Source: Azospira oryzae
GTDB lineage: Bacteria > Pseudomonadota > Gammaproteobacteria > Burkholderiales > Rhodocyclaceae
Assembly: GCF_004217225.1 (NCBI RefSeq)
Contig: NZ_SHKM01000001.1
Location: 1,154,137 to 1,218,136 of the forward strand
Direction: 5' to 3'
DNA length: 64,000 nucleotides
The position numbers and the translations under genes are program-made. The notes below the pieces were generated by a model. It did not search any database, had not been told where the DNA came from, and saw only the letters and a program-made list of their open reading frames with translations. Each line of letters starts with the position of its first letter. Positions within the stretch are counted from its first letter, which is position 1. Shown piece after piece: positions 1 to 10,636 of the stretch.

Positions 1-630
1 GCTGTAGCGGAAAGGCTTGGAGGTCAGGGCACCCACCGGGCACAGGTCGATGGCATTGCCGGACAGCTCGGAATCCACGGTGCGGGCCATGAAGGTGGTG
101 ATCTCGGAATGGAAATTCCGGTTCGCCATGCCCAGTTCCATGATGCCGGCAATCTCCTGGCCGAAGCGCACGCAACGGGTACAGTGGATGCAACGGCTCA
201 TCTCCTCCATGGAGATGAGGGGGCCGATGTCCTTGTGGAACACCACCCGCTTCTCTTCCTGGTAGCGGCTCTTGACGCCGCCGTAGCCCACGGAAAGATC
301 CTGCAGCTGGCATTCGCCGCCCTGGTCGCAGATGGGGCAGTCCAGGGGGTGGTTGATGAGGAGGAATTCCATCACTCCCTTCTGGGCCTTGACGGCCAGC
401 TCGGAGTGGGTGAACACCTTCATGCCGTTGGTCACGGGAGTGGCACAGGCCGGCAGCGGCTTGGGCGCCTTCTCCACTTGCACCAGACACATGCGGCAGT
501 TGGCGGCGATGGAAAGCTTCTTGTGGTAGCAGAAGTGCGGAATGTAGACACCCACCTGCTGCGCGGCATCCATCACCGTGCTGCCGTCGGGTACCTCGGC
601 CTTCTTGCCGTCGATTTCGATTTCAAGCAT
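1..630 (-). CDS. nuoG: NADH-quinone oxidoreductase subunit G, N-terminal part (cut by window start)
   Basis: This is the first 210 codons of NuoG, the large iron-sulfur subunit of the peripheral arm of complex I, which passes electrons from the FMN/NuoF site towards NuoB. The N-terminal [2Fe-2S] ferredoxin fold is complete, with Cys34, Cys45, Cys48 and Cys62. It is followed by the His/Cys set of the next cluster (HPLDCPICDQGGEC) and then by a CIHCTRC motif of a 4Fe-4S site. The ATG at 630 gives the standard start MLEIEIDGK. It lies 12 bases after the nuoF stop, so it is cotranscribed. The rest, including the molybdopterin-oxidoreductase-like domain, lies beyond base 1. Confidence 0.96.
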   Translation of the reverse strand, partial: MLEIEIDGKKAEVPDGSTVMDAAQQVGVYIPHFCYHKKLSIAANCRMCLVQVEKAPKPLPACATPVTNGMKVFTHSELAVKAQKGVMEFLLINHPLDCPICDQGGECQLQDLSVGYGGVKSRYQEEKRVVFHKDIGPLISMEEMSRCIHCTRCVRFGQEIAGIMELGMANRNFHSEITTFMARTVDSELSGNAIDLCPVGALTSKPFRYS

Positions 631-642
631 GTCGCTTAAGCC

Positions 643-1971
643 TCAGTTCTGAGCCTTGAAGAACCCGCTACCCGCCCGCTGGACATCCTTGGGCACGAGA
701 CAGGTCTTGTGTTCGATGTGGTGCACGAATTCGTCGCGGAAGTGCTTGATGAAGCTCTTCACGGGGAAGGCGGCGGCGTCGCCCAGGGCGCAGATGGTGC
801 GGCCCATGATGCCTTCGCAGACGGAATCCAGCAGATCCAGGTCGTCGGGACGGCCCAGGCCGTGCTCGATGCGGCTCACCACCTTGTACAGCCAGGGGGT
901 GCCTTCACGGCAGGGAGTGCATTGGCCGCAGGATTCTTCGTGATAGAAGAAGGAGAGGCGCTCCAGGGCCTTGACCATGCAGGTGGTCTCGTCCATGACG
1001 ATGACCGCACCGGAGCCCAGCATGGAGCCGGCCTTGCTGATGGAGTCATAGTCCATGGTGCATTCCATCATCACGTCGCCGGGCAGCACCGGAGCGGAAG
1101 AGCCACCGGGAATCACCGCCTTGAGCTTGCGACCGCCGCGCACGCCGCCGGCCATCTCCAGCAGGGTGCTGAAGGGGGTGCCCAGCGGAATCTCGTAGTT
1201 GCCGGGACGATTGACGTGGCCGGAAATGGAGAACAGCTTGGTACCGCCGTTATTGGGCTTGCCCAGGTTGAGGAACTTCTCGCCACCGTCCCGGATGATG
1301 AAGGGAATGGAGCCGAAGGTCTCGGTATTGTTGATGGTGGTGGGCTTGCCGTAAAGGCCGAAGGAGGCGGGGAACGGCGGCTTGAAGCGGGGCTGACCCT
1401 TCTTGCCTTCGATGGACTCCAGCAGGGCGGTTTCTTCACCGCAGATGTAGGCGCCGTAGCCGTGGTGGGCGAACAGTTCGAAGTTGAAACCGGAGCCCAG
1501 GATGTTCTGGCCGATGAAACCGGCGGCACGGGCTTCGTCCAGGGCATCCTCGAAGCGCTTGTACACTTCCCAGATTTCGCCGTGGATGTAGTTGTAGCCG
1601 CGGGTGGCCCCCATGGCGTAGGCGGCAATGGCCATGCCTTCGATCACGGAGTGGGGGTTGTAGCGCAGGATGTCCCGGTCCTTGAAGGTGCCGGGCTCGC
1701 CCTCGTCGGAGTTGCAGACCACGTATTTGTCGCCGGGGAAGGAGCGGGGCATGAAGCTCCACTTCAGACCGGTGGGGAAACCGGCGCCGCCCCGTCCGCG
1801 CAGGACGGAGGTCTTCACTTCGGCAATGACCTGTTCCTGGGGAATCTTTTCCGCCAGGATTTTCTTCAGGGCCTCGTAGCCGCCGCGGGCCACGTAATCC
1901 TTCAGGCTCCAGCCCGCGTCACCGTTCCAGCCGGCGGTCAGGGTGGGGTTGATCGCTCCCAGAATGGCCAT
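643..1971 (-). CDS. nuoF: NADH-quinone oxidoreductase subunit F (NADH/FMN-binding)
   Basis: NuoF oxidises NADH at the tip of complex I and carries FMN and the N3 [4Fe-4S] cluster. The product has 442 residues, usual for the family. Visible are the glycine-rich [13 protein letters not shown] at about 59-71, the [13 protein letters not shown] nucleotide region near residue 87, and the cluster ligands Cys348, Cys351, Cys354 (CGQCTPC) and Cys394. An in-frame upstream extension to 2025 exists. I prefer the ATG at 1971 because it overlaps the nuoE stop (TAATG), which indicates translational coupling, and because its product starts MAILGAINP like other betaproteobacterial NuoF. Confidence 0.97.
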   Translation of the reverse strand: MAILGAINPTLTAGWNGDAGWSLKDYVARGGYEALKKILAEKIPQEQVIAEVKTSVLRGRGGAGFPTGLKWSFMPRSFPGDKYVVCNSDEGEPGTFKDRDILRYNPHSVIEGMAIAAYAMGATRGYNYIHGEIWEVYKRFEDALDEARAAGFIGQNILGSGFNFELFAHHGYGAYICGEETALLESIEGKKGQPRFKPPFPASFGLYGKPTTINNTETFGSIPFIIRDGGEKFLNLGKPNNGGTKLFSISGHVNRPGNYEIPLGTPFSTLLEMAGGVRGGRKLKAVIPGGSSAPVLPGDVMMECTMDYDSISKAGSMLGSGAVIVMDETTCMVKALERLSFFYHEESCGQCTPCREGTPWLYKVVSRIEHGLGRPDDLDLLDSVCEGIMGRTICALGDAAAFPVKSFIKHFRDEFVHHIEHKTCLVPKDVQRAGSGFFKAQN

Positions 1972-2444
1972 TATTTCAACTCCGCCAGCAGTTGGTCGAT
2001 CTGTTCCGGATTCATGTGGCTGCACATGGACCGGTTATTGACGATCATCACCGGGGCGTCGCCGCAGGCTCCCATGCACTCACCCATGACCAGGGTGAAC
2101 TTGCCATCGGGAGTGGTCTCGCCGTAGCCGATGCCCAGCTTCTGCTGCAGGTACTCACCGGCGTGTTCGCCGCCGGTCAGGGCGCAGGGCAGATTGGTGC
2201 AGACGGTGAGCTTGTACTTGCCCACCGGCTTGCGATCGTACATGTTGTAGAAGGAGGCCACTTCCAGGGCCGCCATGGGCGGCATGCCGAGATAGTTGGC
2301 GACGAACTCGATGGTTTCGTCGGCCAGCCAGCCTTTTTCTTCCTGGGCGATCGCCAGAGATGCCATCACCGCCGACTGCTTTTGATCAGCCGGATACTTG
2401 GCGACCTCGCGGTCGATCTTCTTGAGGGATTCGGGAGTCAGCAT
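1971..2444 (-). CDS. nuoE: NADH-quinone oxidoreductase subunit E (24-kDa type)
   Basis: NuoE carries the off-pathway [2Fe-2S] cluster N1a beside the NuoF flavin. The 157-residue protein has the expected N-terminal helical part and a thioredoxin-like C-terminal fold. Its cluster ligands are at Cys82, Cys87, Cys123 and Cys127 (in CTNLPC and CMGACG). It sits between nuoD and nuoF; its start touches the nuoD stop and its stop overlaps the nuoF start by one base. This is the standard nuoD-E-F order. Confidence 0.97.
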   Translation of the reverse strand: MLTPESLKKIDREVAKYPADQKQSAVMASLAIAQEEKGWLADETIEFVANYLGMPPMAALEVASFYNMYDRKPVGKYKLTVCTNLPCALTGGEHAGEYLQQKLGIGYGETTPDGKFTLVMGECMGACGDAPVMIVNNRSMCSHMNPEQIDQLLAELK

Positions 2445-3697
2445 CAGCGGTCAATCTCGCCAAAAACGATGTCCTGGGAGCCGATGATCGTCACCACGTC
2501 GGCGATCATGTGGCCCCGTGCCATCTCGTCCATGGCCGCCAGGTGGGCGTAGCCAGGAGCACGGATTTTCATGCGATACGGCTTGTTGGCACCGTCGGAG
2601 ACGAAATAGATGCCGAACTCGCCCTTGGGATGCTCGACGGCGGCATAGGCCTCGCCTTCGGGCACGTGGATGCCTTCAGTGAAGAGCTTGAAGTGGTGGA
2701 TCAGCTCTTCCATGTTGGACTTCATGCCTTCGCGGGCCGGCGGTGCAACCTTGTGGTTGTCGGTGATGACCGGACCCGGGTTCTTGCGCAGCCAGTCGAT
2801 GCACTGCTTGATGATGCGGTTGGACTGGCGCATTTCTTCCATACGCACCAGATAGCGGTCGTAGGAGTCGCCGTTCACGCCGACGGGAATGTCGAAATCC
2901 AGATCGGCATAGACTTCGTACGGCTGCTTCTTGCGCAGGTCCCAGGCAATGCCGGAGCCGCGCAGCATGGCGCCGGTGAAGCCGAGCTGCAGGGCGCGCT
3001 CGGGGCTGACCACGCCGACGTTCACCAGACGCTGCTTCCAGATCCGGTTGTCGGTCAGGAGGGTGTGGTACTCGTCCAGATAGGTCGGGAAGCGATTGGT
3101 GAAGTCTTCCAGGAAATCCAGCAGGGAACCGGTGCGGTTCTCGTTCAGGGTCTTGACCGTGGACGCGCTCTTGAAGCGGTTCTCGGTGTATTGGGGCATG
3201 CGGTCCGGCAGGTCGCGATAGACGCCGCCCGGACGGTAGTAGGCTGCGTGCATGCGGGCACCGGAAACGGCCTCGTAGGCATCGACCAAGTCTTCCCGCT
3301 CGCGGAAGGTGTACAGCACCATGGCCATGGCACCCACGTCCAGGCCGTGACAGCCGATCCACAGCAGGTGATTGAGCAGACGGGTGATCTCGTCGAACAT
3401 CACACGGATGTACTGGGCACGGACCGGCACCTCGATGCCCAGCAGCTTTTCGACGGCCAGGCAGTAGGCATGCTCGTTGGACATCATGGACACATAGTCC
3501 AGACGGTCCATATAGGGCACGGACTGAATCCAGGTGCGGGTTTCCGCCAGCTTCTCGGTAGCCCGGTGCAGCAGGCCGATGTGCGGATCGGCGCGCTGCA
3601 CGACTTCGCCGTCGAGCTCCAGCACCAGGCGCAGCACACCGTGGGCCGCAGGGTGCTGGGGCCCGAAGTTCATGGTGTAGTTACGAATTTCGGCCAT
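2444..3697 (-). CDS. nuoD: NADH-quinone oxidoreductase subunit D (49-kDa type)
   Basis: NuoD, with NuoB, forms the quinone-reducing site of complex I. The 417-residue product starts [20 protein letters not shown], which carries the conserved GPQHPAAHG loop with the quinone-site His. It ends with the family signature in [12 protein letters not shown]. It is homologous to the large subunit of NiFe hydrogenases but, as normal for NuoD, lacks the metal-binding cysteine pairs. It is separate from nuoC, not fused as in E. coli, with one base between the two genes. Confidence 0.97.
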   Translation of the reverse strand: MAEIRNYTMNFGPQHPAAHGVLRLVLELDGEVVQRADPHIGLLHRATEKLAETRTWIQSVPYMDRLDYVSMMSNEHAYCLAVEKLLGIEVPVRAQYIRVMFDEITRLLNHLLWIGCHGLDVGAMAMVLYTFREREDLVDAYEAVSGARMHAAYYRPGGVYRDLPDRMPQYTENRFKSASTVKTLNENRTGSLLDFLEDFTNRFPTYLDEYHTLLTDNRIWKQRLVNVGVVSPERALQLGFTGAMLRGSGIAWDLRKKQPYEVYADLDFDIPVGVNGDSYDRYLVRMEEMRQSNRIIKQCIDWLRKNPGPVITDNHKVAPPAREGMKSNMEELIHHFKLFTEGIHVPEGEAYAAVEHPKGEFGIYFVSDGANKPYRMKIRAPGYAHLAAMDEMARGHMIADVVTIIGSQDIVFGEIDR

Positions 3698-3698
3698 A

Positions 3699-4292
3699 TC
3701 AGACGTCCCCGTAATTCTCTTCGCGCACGATGCGCGGCGTGTTTTCGCGCGGTTCGATGGTCACCGGCTGGTAGATCACCCGACCCTGGTCCGGGTCGTA
3801 GCGCATTTCGACATAACCGGAAATGGGGAAGTCCTTGCGGAAAGGATGGCCGATGAAGCCGTAATCCGTCAGGATGCGGCGCAGGTCTTCGTGACCCGGG
3901 AAAACGATGCCGAACAGGTCGAAGGCTTCGCGCTCGAACCAGTTGGCGGAACTCCAGACATTGACGACGGAATCCACCGCGGGGAAGGCATCATCCGGCG
4001 CGAAGACACGCACCCGCAGACGCCAGTTCTTGGCCACCGACAACAGGTGGACCACCACCGCGTAGCGCTTGCCGCTCCAGCCGTCGTTGCCGTAGGTGGA
4101 GTAATCGACGCCGCACAGGTCGATCAACTCGTCGAAACACAGGGCTTCGGAATCGCGCAGCTCCTGCATCACCTGCAGATAATCGGCGGCATCGACTTCG
4201 ATGGTCGCTTCACCGAGGGCCAGCTTGAGACTCTTGAGGCGCTCACCGAACTGCGCCTGCAGGCTCTGGCCAAGGGTTTCCAGTTTGGACAT
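3699..4292 (-). CDS. nuoC: NADH-quinone oxidoreductase subunit C (30-kDa type)
   Basis: NuoC is the structural 30-kDa subunit of the peripheral arm. The 197-residue product has the family signature [17 protein letters not shown] and, further on, the conserved [16 protein letters not shown] loop. It is a free-standing NuoC of normal length for Betaproteobacteria. It lies in the nuoA-B-C-D series, 15 bases after nuoB. Confidence 0.97.
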   Translation of the reverse strand: MSKLETLGQSLQAQFGERLKSLKLALGEATIEVDAADYLQVMQELRDSEALCFDELIDLCGVDYSTYGNDGWSGKRYAVVVHLLSVAKNWRLRVRVFAPDDAFPAVDSVVNVWSSANWFEREAFDLFGIVFPGHEDLRRILTDYGFIGHPFRKDFPISGYVEMRYDPDQGRVIYQPVTIEPRENTPRIVREENYGDV

Positions 4293-4307
4293 GGGAACTC
4301 TCCAGGA

Positions 4308-4784
4308 TCAGCGGGCGATGGTATTGGTACGGCGGATCTTGTTCTGCAGCTGCACCAGACCGTAAAGCAGGGCTTCAGCGGTCGGGGGGCAGCCCGGAAC
4401 GTAGATATCCACCGGCACAATGCGGTCACAACCGCGCACCACGGAATAGGAATAATGGTAGTAGCCACCGCCGTTGGCACAGGACCCCATGGAGATGACC
4501 CAGCGGGGCTCCGGCATCTGGTCGTAGACCTTGCGCAGGGCGGGAGCCATCTTGTTGGTCAGGGTGCCGGCCACGATCATCACGTCGGACTGACGGGGGC
4601 TGGGACGGAAAACGATACCGAAGCGGTCCAGGTCGTAGCGGGAACAGCCGGCGTGGATCATTTCCACGGCGCAGCAGGCCAGACCGAACGTCATGGGCCA
4701 CAGGGAGCCCGTACGCATGTAGTTGATCAGCTTGTCAGCGGTAGTCGTGACAAAGCCTTCCTGCAGAATACCTTCGATAGCCAT
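4308..4784 (-). CDS. nuoB: NADH-quinone oxidoreductase subunit B (PSST type)
   Basis: NuoB holds cluster N2, the last iron-sulfur centre, which donates to quinone. The 158-residue product contains the tandem cysteines Cys37-Cys38 in LACCAVEM, Cys102 in MGSCANGGG and Cys132 in VPGCPPT, the complete ligand set. It starts with the family-typical [18 protein letters not shown]. It lies 4 bases after nuoA and 15 bases before nuoC on the transcribed strand. Confidence 0.97.
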   Translation of the reverse strand: MAIEGILQEGFVTTTADKLINYMRTGSLWPMTFGLACCAVEMIHAGCSRYDLDRFGIVFRPSPRQSDVMIVAGTLTNKMAPALRKVYDQMPEPRWVISMGSCANGGGYYHYSYSVVRGCDRIVPVDIYVPGCPPTAEALLYGLVQLQNKIRRTNTIAR

Positions 4785-4788
4785 ACGC

Positions 4789-5163
4789 TTACTCCCACTC
4801 CAGCGCGCCTTTGACCCAGGCGTAGATGTATCCGACCACCAGAATGGCGATAAAAACCATCATTTCGGCGAAACCAAACCACTTCACGGCCTCGGTATTG
4901 ACGATTTCCTTGAAAATCGTTGCCCAAGGGAAGAGGAAGGCAATTTCCAGGTCGAACAGGATGAAGAGGATGGCGATCAGGTAATACCGCACATCGAACT
5001 TCATACGGGCGTCTTCGAAGGCTTCGAAGCCGCATTCGTAGGGGGAGAGCTTTTCAGCGTCGGGACGGTTGGGAGCAATCAGCCAACCAAGGACAATCGG
5101 CAGAACACCGATGGCGATGCCGACCAGAATGAATAATAAGATCGGGAAGTAGTTTTCCAGCAT
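4789..5163 (-). CDS. nuoA: NADH-quinone oxidoreductase subunit A (membrane)
   Basis: NuoA is a small membrane subunit of complex I with three transmembrane helices: residues about 3-25, 58-80 and 90-112. The ATG at 5163 gives a 124-residue product starting [11 protein letters not shown], matching the family. The frame is open further upstream, but that extension (IARRI and before) is non-hydrophobic and unlike NuoA. The conserved loop [20 protein letters not shown] is intact. It is the first nuo gene, about 70 bases after the tRNA-Leu gene. Confidence 0.95.
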   Translation of the reverse strand: MLENYFPILLFILVGIAIGVLPIVLGWLIAPNRPDAEKLSPYECGFEAFEDARMKFDVRYYLIAILFILFDLEIAFLFPWATIFKEIVNTEAVKWFGFAEMMVFIAILVVGYIYAWVKGALEWE

Positions 5164-5233
5164 GATCCGCCGCGCTATCGCTTCGTTCTGAAGCCCAACG
5201 ACCCCTGGCGGAACCACTGGACTTCGTTGCAAT

Positions 5234-5318
5234 TGGTGCCGACGGCGAGACTCGAACTCGCACGACTTACGTCACTACCCCCTCAAGATAGCGTGTCTAC
5301 CAATTTCACCACGTCGGC
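5234..5318 (-). tRNA. tRNA-Leu (anticodon GAG)
   Basis: Read on the minus strand, the 85-nt segment folds into a long-variable-arm (class II) tRNA. The acceptor stem is GCCGACG/CGTCGGC with discriminator A and an encoded CCA. The anticodon loop is TTGAGGG, giving GAG, and the T arm contains GTTCGAGTC. It lies between secG and nuoA in the same direction. E. coli also has tRNA-Leu(GAG) (leuU) right after secG, so the position is conserved and supports the call. Confidence 0.96.
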
Positions 5319-5383
5319 ACTGCCACTCTGGCACGGCAATTCGAGGACTTCTGCTTTCCGTACCAGAGAACCAAACCCAAAAA

Positions 5384-5773
5384 TTACTTGGGAATGTCTT
5401 TCGCTTTCGAACCAACTCCAGCATCTGCCGCTGCAGCGGCGGCATCGCCGCCAACCACAGCCGGCGCGCCATTCGGCGCAGAAGCAGGCGCGGATTGTAC
5501 AGCTTCCTGCATCACACTGCCACTATTTTTCGGCTTGGCCGAAGCAAGATAGGCGAGCGCCAGGCTGGTCGAAAAGAAAACGATCGCGAGGATGGCGGTG
5601 GTACGTGACAGGAAGTTGGCAGAACCGGTAGCGCCGAACAAACTGCCGGACGCACCGCTACCAAACGCAGCCCCCATATCGGCACCCTTGCCATGCTGGA
5701 TCAGGACCAAACCAATGATCCCCAGGGCCGCCAGGATATGCACCACCAACACCACAGAAAACAGGTAATTCAT
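5384..5773 (-). CDS. secG: protein-export membrane protein SecG
   Basis: SecG is the small accessory subunit of the SecYEG translocon. The 129-residue product starts MNYLFSVVLVVHILAALG, the first transmembrane helix. The conserved IQHGKGADMGAAFG loop follows, then the glycine-rich SGSLFGATGSANFLSRTT segment and a second helix at about 55-76. The Ala/Pro-rich hydrophilic tail is usual in Betaproteobacteria. It follows tpiA by 12 bases and precedes tRNA-Leu, so it is likely expressed from the tpiA promoter. Confidence 0.96.
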   Translation of the reverse strand: MNYLFSVVLVVHILAALGIIGLVLIQHGKGADMGAAFGSGASGSLFGATGSANFLSRTTAILAIVFFSTSLALAYLASAKPKNSGSVMQEAVQSAPASAPNGAPAVVGGDAAAAAADAGVGSKAKDIPK

Positions 5774-5785
5774 GTCACTCTTTTC

Positions 5786-6544
5786 TCAAAAGGCAGCCGC
5801 ACGACAAATGGCCACGAATTCTTCCGCCACCAGGGATGCGCCGCCGACCAAAGCCCCGTCGATATCGGGCATGGCAAACAACTCCGCCGCATTCCCCGCC
5901 TTGACGCTGCCACCGTAGAGCACACGCACTCCGGCAGCCACTTCTGCATTTCTTGCCGCCAGTCGGGCACGAATCCCTTCATGCACCGCCTGGGCCTGGG
6001 CGGGAGAGGCCGTGAGGCCGGTACCGATGGCCCACACGGGCTCATAGGCAACCACCGCTCCGGCGAAAACCTCAACACCCGCCGCATCCAGGACTGCATC
6101 CAGCTGGGCAGCAACCACCTCAGCCGTCTGACCGGACTCCCGCTGAGCCAGGGTTTCACCGACACACAGAATCGGCACCAACCCGCCCGCCAGAGCCTGC
6201 TTGAACTTCTTTGCCACCAGCCCGTCATCCTCGCCATAGAGCGCCCGGCGCTCCGAGTGGCCGACGATGACATAGCGACAGCCAAAATCCTTGAGCATTG
6301 CCGCACTTACCTCACCGGTAAATGCCCCCGAGACTTGCTCGCTCAGGTTTTGCGCCCCCCAACTCATTTCAGTCTTAGCCAGCTCCTGCTGGACCTGAGC
6401 CAGGTACGGATAGGGAACACAAACGGCACACTCGACCGCAGCGGCAAGCCCCTTCACCCCGGCAACCACACCCTGGAGCAGGGAACGGTTGGCTGCCAAG
6501 CCGCCATGCATCTTCCAGTTTCCAACAACCAGTTTTTGGCGCAT
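5786..6544 (-). CDS. tpiA: triosephosphate isomerase
   Basis: This enzyme interconverts dihydroxyacetone phosphate and glyceraldehyde 3-phosphate. The 252-residue product has the N-terminal GNWKMHG with the catalytic Lys, the electrophile His in VIVGHSERR, the catalytic Glu in AYEPVWAIGTG and the phosphate-binding VLYGGSVKAGN loop. All key residues are present. It is the first gene after a strong promoter at 6604-6633 and is followed closely by secG. Confidence 0.97.
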   Translation of the reverse strand: MRQKLVVGNWKMHGGLAANRSLLQGVVAGVKGLAAAVECAVCVPYPYLAQVQQELAKTEMSWGAQNLSEQVSGAFTGEVSAAMLKDFGCRYVIVGHSERRALYGEDDGLVAKKFKQALAGGLVPILCVGETLAQRESGQTAEVVAAQLDAVLDAAGVEVFAGAVVAYEPVWAIGTGLTASPAQAQAVHEGIRARLAARNAEVAAGVRVLYGGSVKAGNAAELFAMPDIDGALVGGASLVAEEFVAICRAAAF

Positions 6545-6603
6545 GACTCAAAGACTCGGATCAGGTGAAGCGCCCCCAAAACGGGAGTGCATAAAACTTT
6601 TTA

Positions 6604-6633
6604 ATTATATCTTTTAGAAGACTCCCGGGTCAA
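6604..6633 (-). promoter_or_regulatory. sigma-70 promoter for tpiA-secG
   Basis: On the minus strand TTGACC (6628-6633) and a perfect TATAAT (6604-6609) are 18 bases apart, in an AT-rich patch that stands out from the GC-rich surroundings. The start would be near 6597, giving a leader of about 50 bases before the tpiA ATG. Transcription could continue through secG into the tRNA and possibly nuo. Confidence 0.8.
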
Positions 6634-6667
6634 TGCAAAACCGGAGATACCGGATGCGCCGCAAACC

Positions 6668-6697
6668 AAGAAAAACGGCCGGGAAGGCCGGCCGTTT
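6668..6697 (-). terminator. rho-independent terminator after pstB
   Basis: A 10-bp stem, AAACGGCCGG pairing with CCGGCCGTTT around a 5-base loop (6673-6697), is followed on the minus strand by a T-rich tract (TTTTTCTT). It lies about 45 bases past the pstB stop and separates the pst genes from the tpiA promoter. Confidence 0.88.
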
Positions 6698-6739
6698 CTA
6701 TGATTTATGGCAAATTCCGCCACTCGCAAAAAAGGACAA

Positions 6740-7516
<777 letters not shown>

Positions 7517-7585
7517 GGATTAATTCCTGTTGGAGCGCCTGTTAAAGGCAGGCACGGTCAATTCGATAGAGGGCGAGGTCCGGCC

Positions 7586-8524
7586 TTACCACTTGATGTT
7601 CTTGCGCAGGCGATAGCGGATCCAGATCGCCAGGGCATTCATGGTCAGGGTCATCAGCACCAGGACGAAGCCGGCAGCGGCCGCATTCTGGTGGAAGGCC
7701 TCTTCGGGACGGGAAGTCCAGTTGAACATCTGGATCGGCATCACCGTGAAGGGGGCGAAGACCCAGTCGAAGGGACCGGCCATGGGCTCGCCGGTGAAGG
7801 GTGCCGGCGGCAGGAAGGCAATGAAGGTCAGGGCGCCGATGGTGATGATGGGCGCCGTCTCGCCGATGGCCCGGGCCATGCCGATGATGACCCCGGTGAG
7901 GATGCCGGCGGAGGAATAGGGCAGGATGTGATCCCGCACCACCTGCCACTGGGTGGCACCGCAACCGTAGGCACCTTCCCGCACATAGATGGGAATGGCG
8001 CGGATGGCCTCCCGGGTGGCGACGATGACCACCGGCAGGATCAAGAGGGCCAGGGTCAGGCCGGCGGAAAGGATGCTCTGGCCGAAGCCGAACTGATAGA
8101 CGAAGATGCCCAGGGCCAGCAGGCCATAGACGATGGAGGGCACGCCGGCCAGGTTGGTGACGTTGATCTCGATGATGTCGGTCATCAGGTTCTTCGGCGC
8201 GTATTCCTCCAGGTAGACCCCGGCGGCCACGCCCAGGGGCACGGCGGCCAGGGCGGTGACGATCATCACCAGAGTGGAGCCCACCCAGGCGGAGAGGATG
8301 CCCGCCTGCTCCGGACGACGGGAGGGGAAGTTGGTGAAGAAATCCACCGACAGGCGGGGACCGCCTTCCACCACCATCTGGGCGAAGAGGGAAACGAAGG
8401 TCAGCACGCCCAGCATCAGGGCGCACAGGCCGAGCAGGGCGAACAGGAGATCCCAGCGCTTGTGGCGCGCGATGATGCGGCGGATTTCCTGCAGACGGGC
8501 AGCAACGACAGCGGTATCGCTCAT
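7586..8524 (-). CDS. pstA: phosphate ABC transporter permease PstA
   Basis: PstA is one of the two permeases of the phosphate importer. The 312-residue protein has an N-terminal membrane anchor (about residues 30-50) and then the MetI-like permease core. The conserved EAA-type loop region includes REGAYGCGATQWQVVRDHIL. It overlaps or nearly abuts pstC (2 bases apart), which implies translational coupling. A 69-base gap separates it from pstB. Confidence 0.96.
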   Translation of the reverse strand: MSDTAVVAARLQEIRRIIARHKRWDLLFALLGLCALMLGVLTFVSLFAQMVVEGGPRLSVDFFTNFPSRRPEQAGILSAWVGSTLVMIVTALAAVPLGVAAGVYLEEYAPKNLMTDIIEINVTNLAGVPSIVYGLLALGIFVYQFGFGQSILSAGLTLALLILPVVIVATREAIRAIPIYVREGAYGCGATQWQVVRDHILPYSSAGILTGVIIGMARAIGETAPIITIGALTFIAFLPPAPFTGEPMAGPFDWVFAPFTVMPIQMFNWTSRPEEAFHQNAAAAGFVLVLMTLTMNALAIWIRYRLRKNIKW

Positions 8525-8526
8525 GA

Positions 8527-9501
8527 TCAGTAAGCCTCGCGGAACTTCTTGCGCATGATGTGACCGATGACGTTGAAGAACAGGGTAATCAGCATCAGGG
8601 TCAGACCCGCGGCGAAAATGGTCTGGTAGCCCACGGAACCGTGGGGCAGGTCGCCCAGGGCCACCTGGACGATGTAGGCGGTGATGGTGGCCGCCGGCTC
8701 CAGGGGATTCCAGGTCAGGTTGGGCTGCATGCCGGCGGACACGGCCAGGATCATGGTCTCGCCCACCGCCCGGGAGATGCCCAGGATGTAAGCGGCGGCC
8801 AGGCCGGAAGTGGCGGCGGGCGCCACCACCTTGACCGCGGTCTGGAAGCGGGTGGCGCCCATGGCGTAGGAGCCCTCGCGCAGGCTCATGGGCACGGCGC
8901 GCATGGCGTCCTCGGCCACCGAGCTGACGTAGGGCACGATCATGATGCCCATGACGATGCCGGCGGACAGCAGGTTGAAGCCGGGCAGGTCCGGGTAAAT
9001 CTGCTGCAGCAGCGGGGTGATGAACATCAGGGCGAAGTAGCCGTAGACGATGGTCGGCACGCCGCCCAGCAATTCAAGGAAAGGCTTGGCGATTTCGCGC
9101 ACCTTGAAGGGGGCGAATTCGGAAAGGTAGATGGCGATGATGGTCCCCAGGGGAATGGCCACCAGCAGGGCCACACCGGAGCTCACCAGGGTGCCGGAAA
9201 CCAGGGGCAGGATGCCGAAATGGGCATCGTCGAACAGAGGCGTCCACTGGGTATCGGTAAGGAAGTCGATGAGGGGCACGTGGTCGAAGAAGACCAGGGA
9301 CTCCTTCACCAGGATAAAGACGATCCCGGCCGTGGTCGCCACGGAAACCAGGGCTGCCGCCAGCAGGATGAATTCAATGATGGTTTCGCGCAGGTGGCGG
9401 GTACGCCGCCGCACGAAACGCTCGCTCACATGGTCAAGGGGTACGGCCACAGGCGCATCCGATACAAGGGTGGAAGACATAACGGGATTTTCGGGGCTCA
9501 T
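8527..9501 (-). CDS. pstC: phosphate ABC transporter permease PstC
   Basis: PstC pairs with PstA to form the phosphate channel. The 324-residue protein has a hydrophilic N-terminal tail of about 40 residues, then about six hydrophobic segments. The permease motif region is REGSYAMGATRFQTAVKVV. Two starts are possible: ATG 9501 (MSPENPVMSS) and ATG 9480 (MSSTLVSD). Neither has a strong ribosome site and I list the longer one. A terminator lies between pstS and this gene, so it should be expressed less than pstS. Confidence 0.94.
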   Translation of the reverse strand: MSPENPVMSSTLVSDAPVAVPLDHVSERFVRRRTRHLRETIIEFILLAAALVSVATTAGIVFILVKESLVFFDHVPLIDFLTDTQWTPLFDDAHFGILPLVSGTLVSSGVALLVAIPLGTIIAIYLSEFAPFKVREIAKPFLELLGGVPTIVYGYFALMFITPLLQQIYPDLPGFNLLSAGIVMGIMIVPYVSSVAEDAMRAVPMSLREGSYAMGATRFQTAVKVVAPAATSGLAAAYILGISRAVGETMILAVSAGMQPNLTWNPLEPAATITAYIVQVALGDLPHGSVGYQTIFAAGLTLMLITLFFNVIGHIMRKKFREAY

Positions 9502-9530
9502 TCTAATGGAGTCCGGCAGGGCCGGGGCTC

Positions 9531-9560
9531 AAAAAAGGCGGCCCGCCGCAACGGGCCGCC
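9531..9560 (-). terminator. intercistronic terminator/attenuator between pstS and pstC
   Basis: A 9-bp GC stem (9537-9545 with 9552-9560, loop of 6) is followed on the minus strand by six T residues (9531-9536). It starts only about 14 bases after the pstS stop and is 30 bases before the pstC start. It should stop most transcripts after pstS and leave partial read-through for pstCAB, matching the need for excess binding protein. Confidence 0.88.
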
Positions 9561-9573
9561 CTGCTGCAACAGC

Positions 9574-10566
9574 TTAGAGTTGAGCTTCGCGCTTGATCAG
9601 TTCTTCGATCTTCATGCCGACAGCTTCAGTGCCACCGAAGACGGTGCCGGCCTTCTTCTTGGCCAGGCGTTCCCGGTTGGCTTCATACACCTTGCCGGGC
9701 AGGGCCACGTACTTCACTTCCTTGACCAGCTTGGGGGCGTTCTTCAGGTAGAACTCGACGAACTCCTTGACCTCGGGCTTTTCCAGGGACTTGGCGTTCA
9801 CGTAGATGAAGATGGGGCGGGACAGGGGAGCGTAGGAACCGTTCTCCACGGTCTCGGGGGAAGGCAGGACACCGCCCTTGCCGTTGTCGATGGACACGGC
9901 CTTCAGCTTCTTCTGGTTTTCGATGTAGTAGGCGTAGCCGAAGTAGCCCAGGCCGCCCTTGTCGCGGGAAACGCCCTGCACCAGCACGTTGTCGTCTTCG
10001 GAGGCGGTGTAGTCGCCGCGGGAGGACTTGGCCTTGCCGACCACGGCTTCGGTGAAGTAGTCGAAGGTGCCGGAATCGGCGCCGGGACCGTAGAGCTTCA
10101 GGGGCACGTCCGGATAGGCCGGGTTCACCTGGTTCCAGTTGGTGATCTTGCCCTGGGCGGCGGGTTCCCAGATGGCCTTCAGTTCGGCCACGGTCATGTT
10201 CTTGATGAAGTTGTTCTGGGGATTGACGATGACGGTCAGGGCGTCATAGGCAATGGGCAGTTCGTAGTAGGCAATGCCCAGTTCCTTGCAGGCGTCCATT
10301 TCCTTCTTCAGGATGGGACGGGAGGCATTGGAAACGTCGGTCTCGCCGCGGCAGAACTTCTTGAAACCGCCGCCGGTGCCGGAAATACCCACGGTCACCT
10401 TGATGGCGTTCTTCTTTTCCTTCTGGAAATCCTCGGCCACCGCCTCGGTAATGGGATACACGGTGGAAGAGCCATCCACCTTCACCAGTGCGGACTGGGC
10501 GTGGGCGATACCGGAAACGGCCAGGCCGGCAAGACCCAGGGCAGCGGCGATTTTGGCAAATTTCAT
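9574..10566 (-). CDS. pstS: periplasmic phosphate-binding protein PstS
   Basis: PstS captures inorganic phosphate in the periplasm and delivers it to PstCA. The 330-residue product has a cleavable signal peptide (about residues 1-23, ending SGIAHA). The mature protein starts with the family phosphate-site sequence [18 protein letters not shown]. Other ligand-loop regions are [15 protein letters not shown] and [13 protein letters not shown] clear AAGGAG ribosome site precedes the ATG. It is the first gene of the pst cluster behind a probable Pho box. Confidence 0.97.
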   Translation of the reverse strand: MKFAKIAAALGLAGLAVSGIAHAQSALVKVDGSSTVYPITEAVAEDFQKEKKNAIKVTVGISGTGGGFKKFCRGETDVSNASRPILKKEMDACKELGIAYYELPIAYDALTVIVNPQNNFIKNMTVAELKAIWEPAAQGKITNWNQVNPAYPDVPLKLYGPGADSGTFDYFTEAVVGKAKSSRGDYTASEDDNVLVQGVSRDKGGLGYFGYAYYIENQKKLKAVSIDNGKGGVLPSPETVENGSYAPLSRPIFIYVNAKSLEKPEVKEFVEFYLKNAPKLVKEVKYVALPGKVYEANRERLAKKKAGTVFGGTEAVGMKIEELIKREAQL

Positions 10567-10636
10567 CAGGTTTTCTCCTTGGAGGGGTTACACGCATAAG
10601 ACGGTGCATTTCACTACCCTGCGGAGTCTACCTAGC

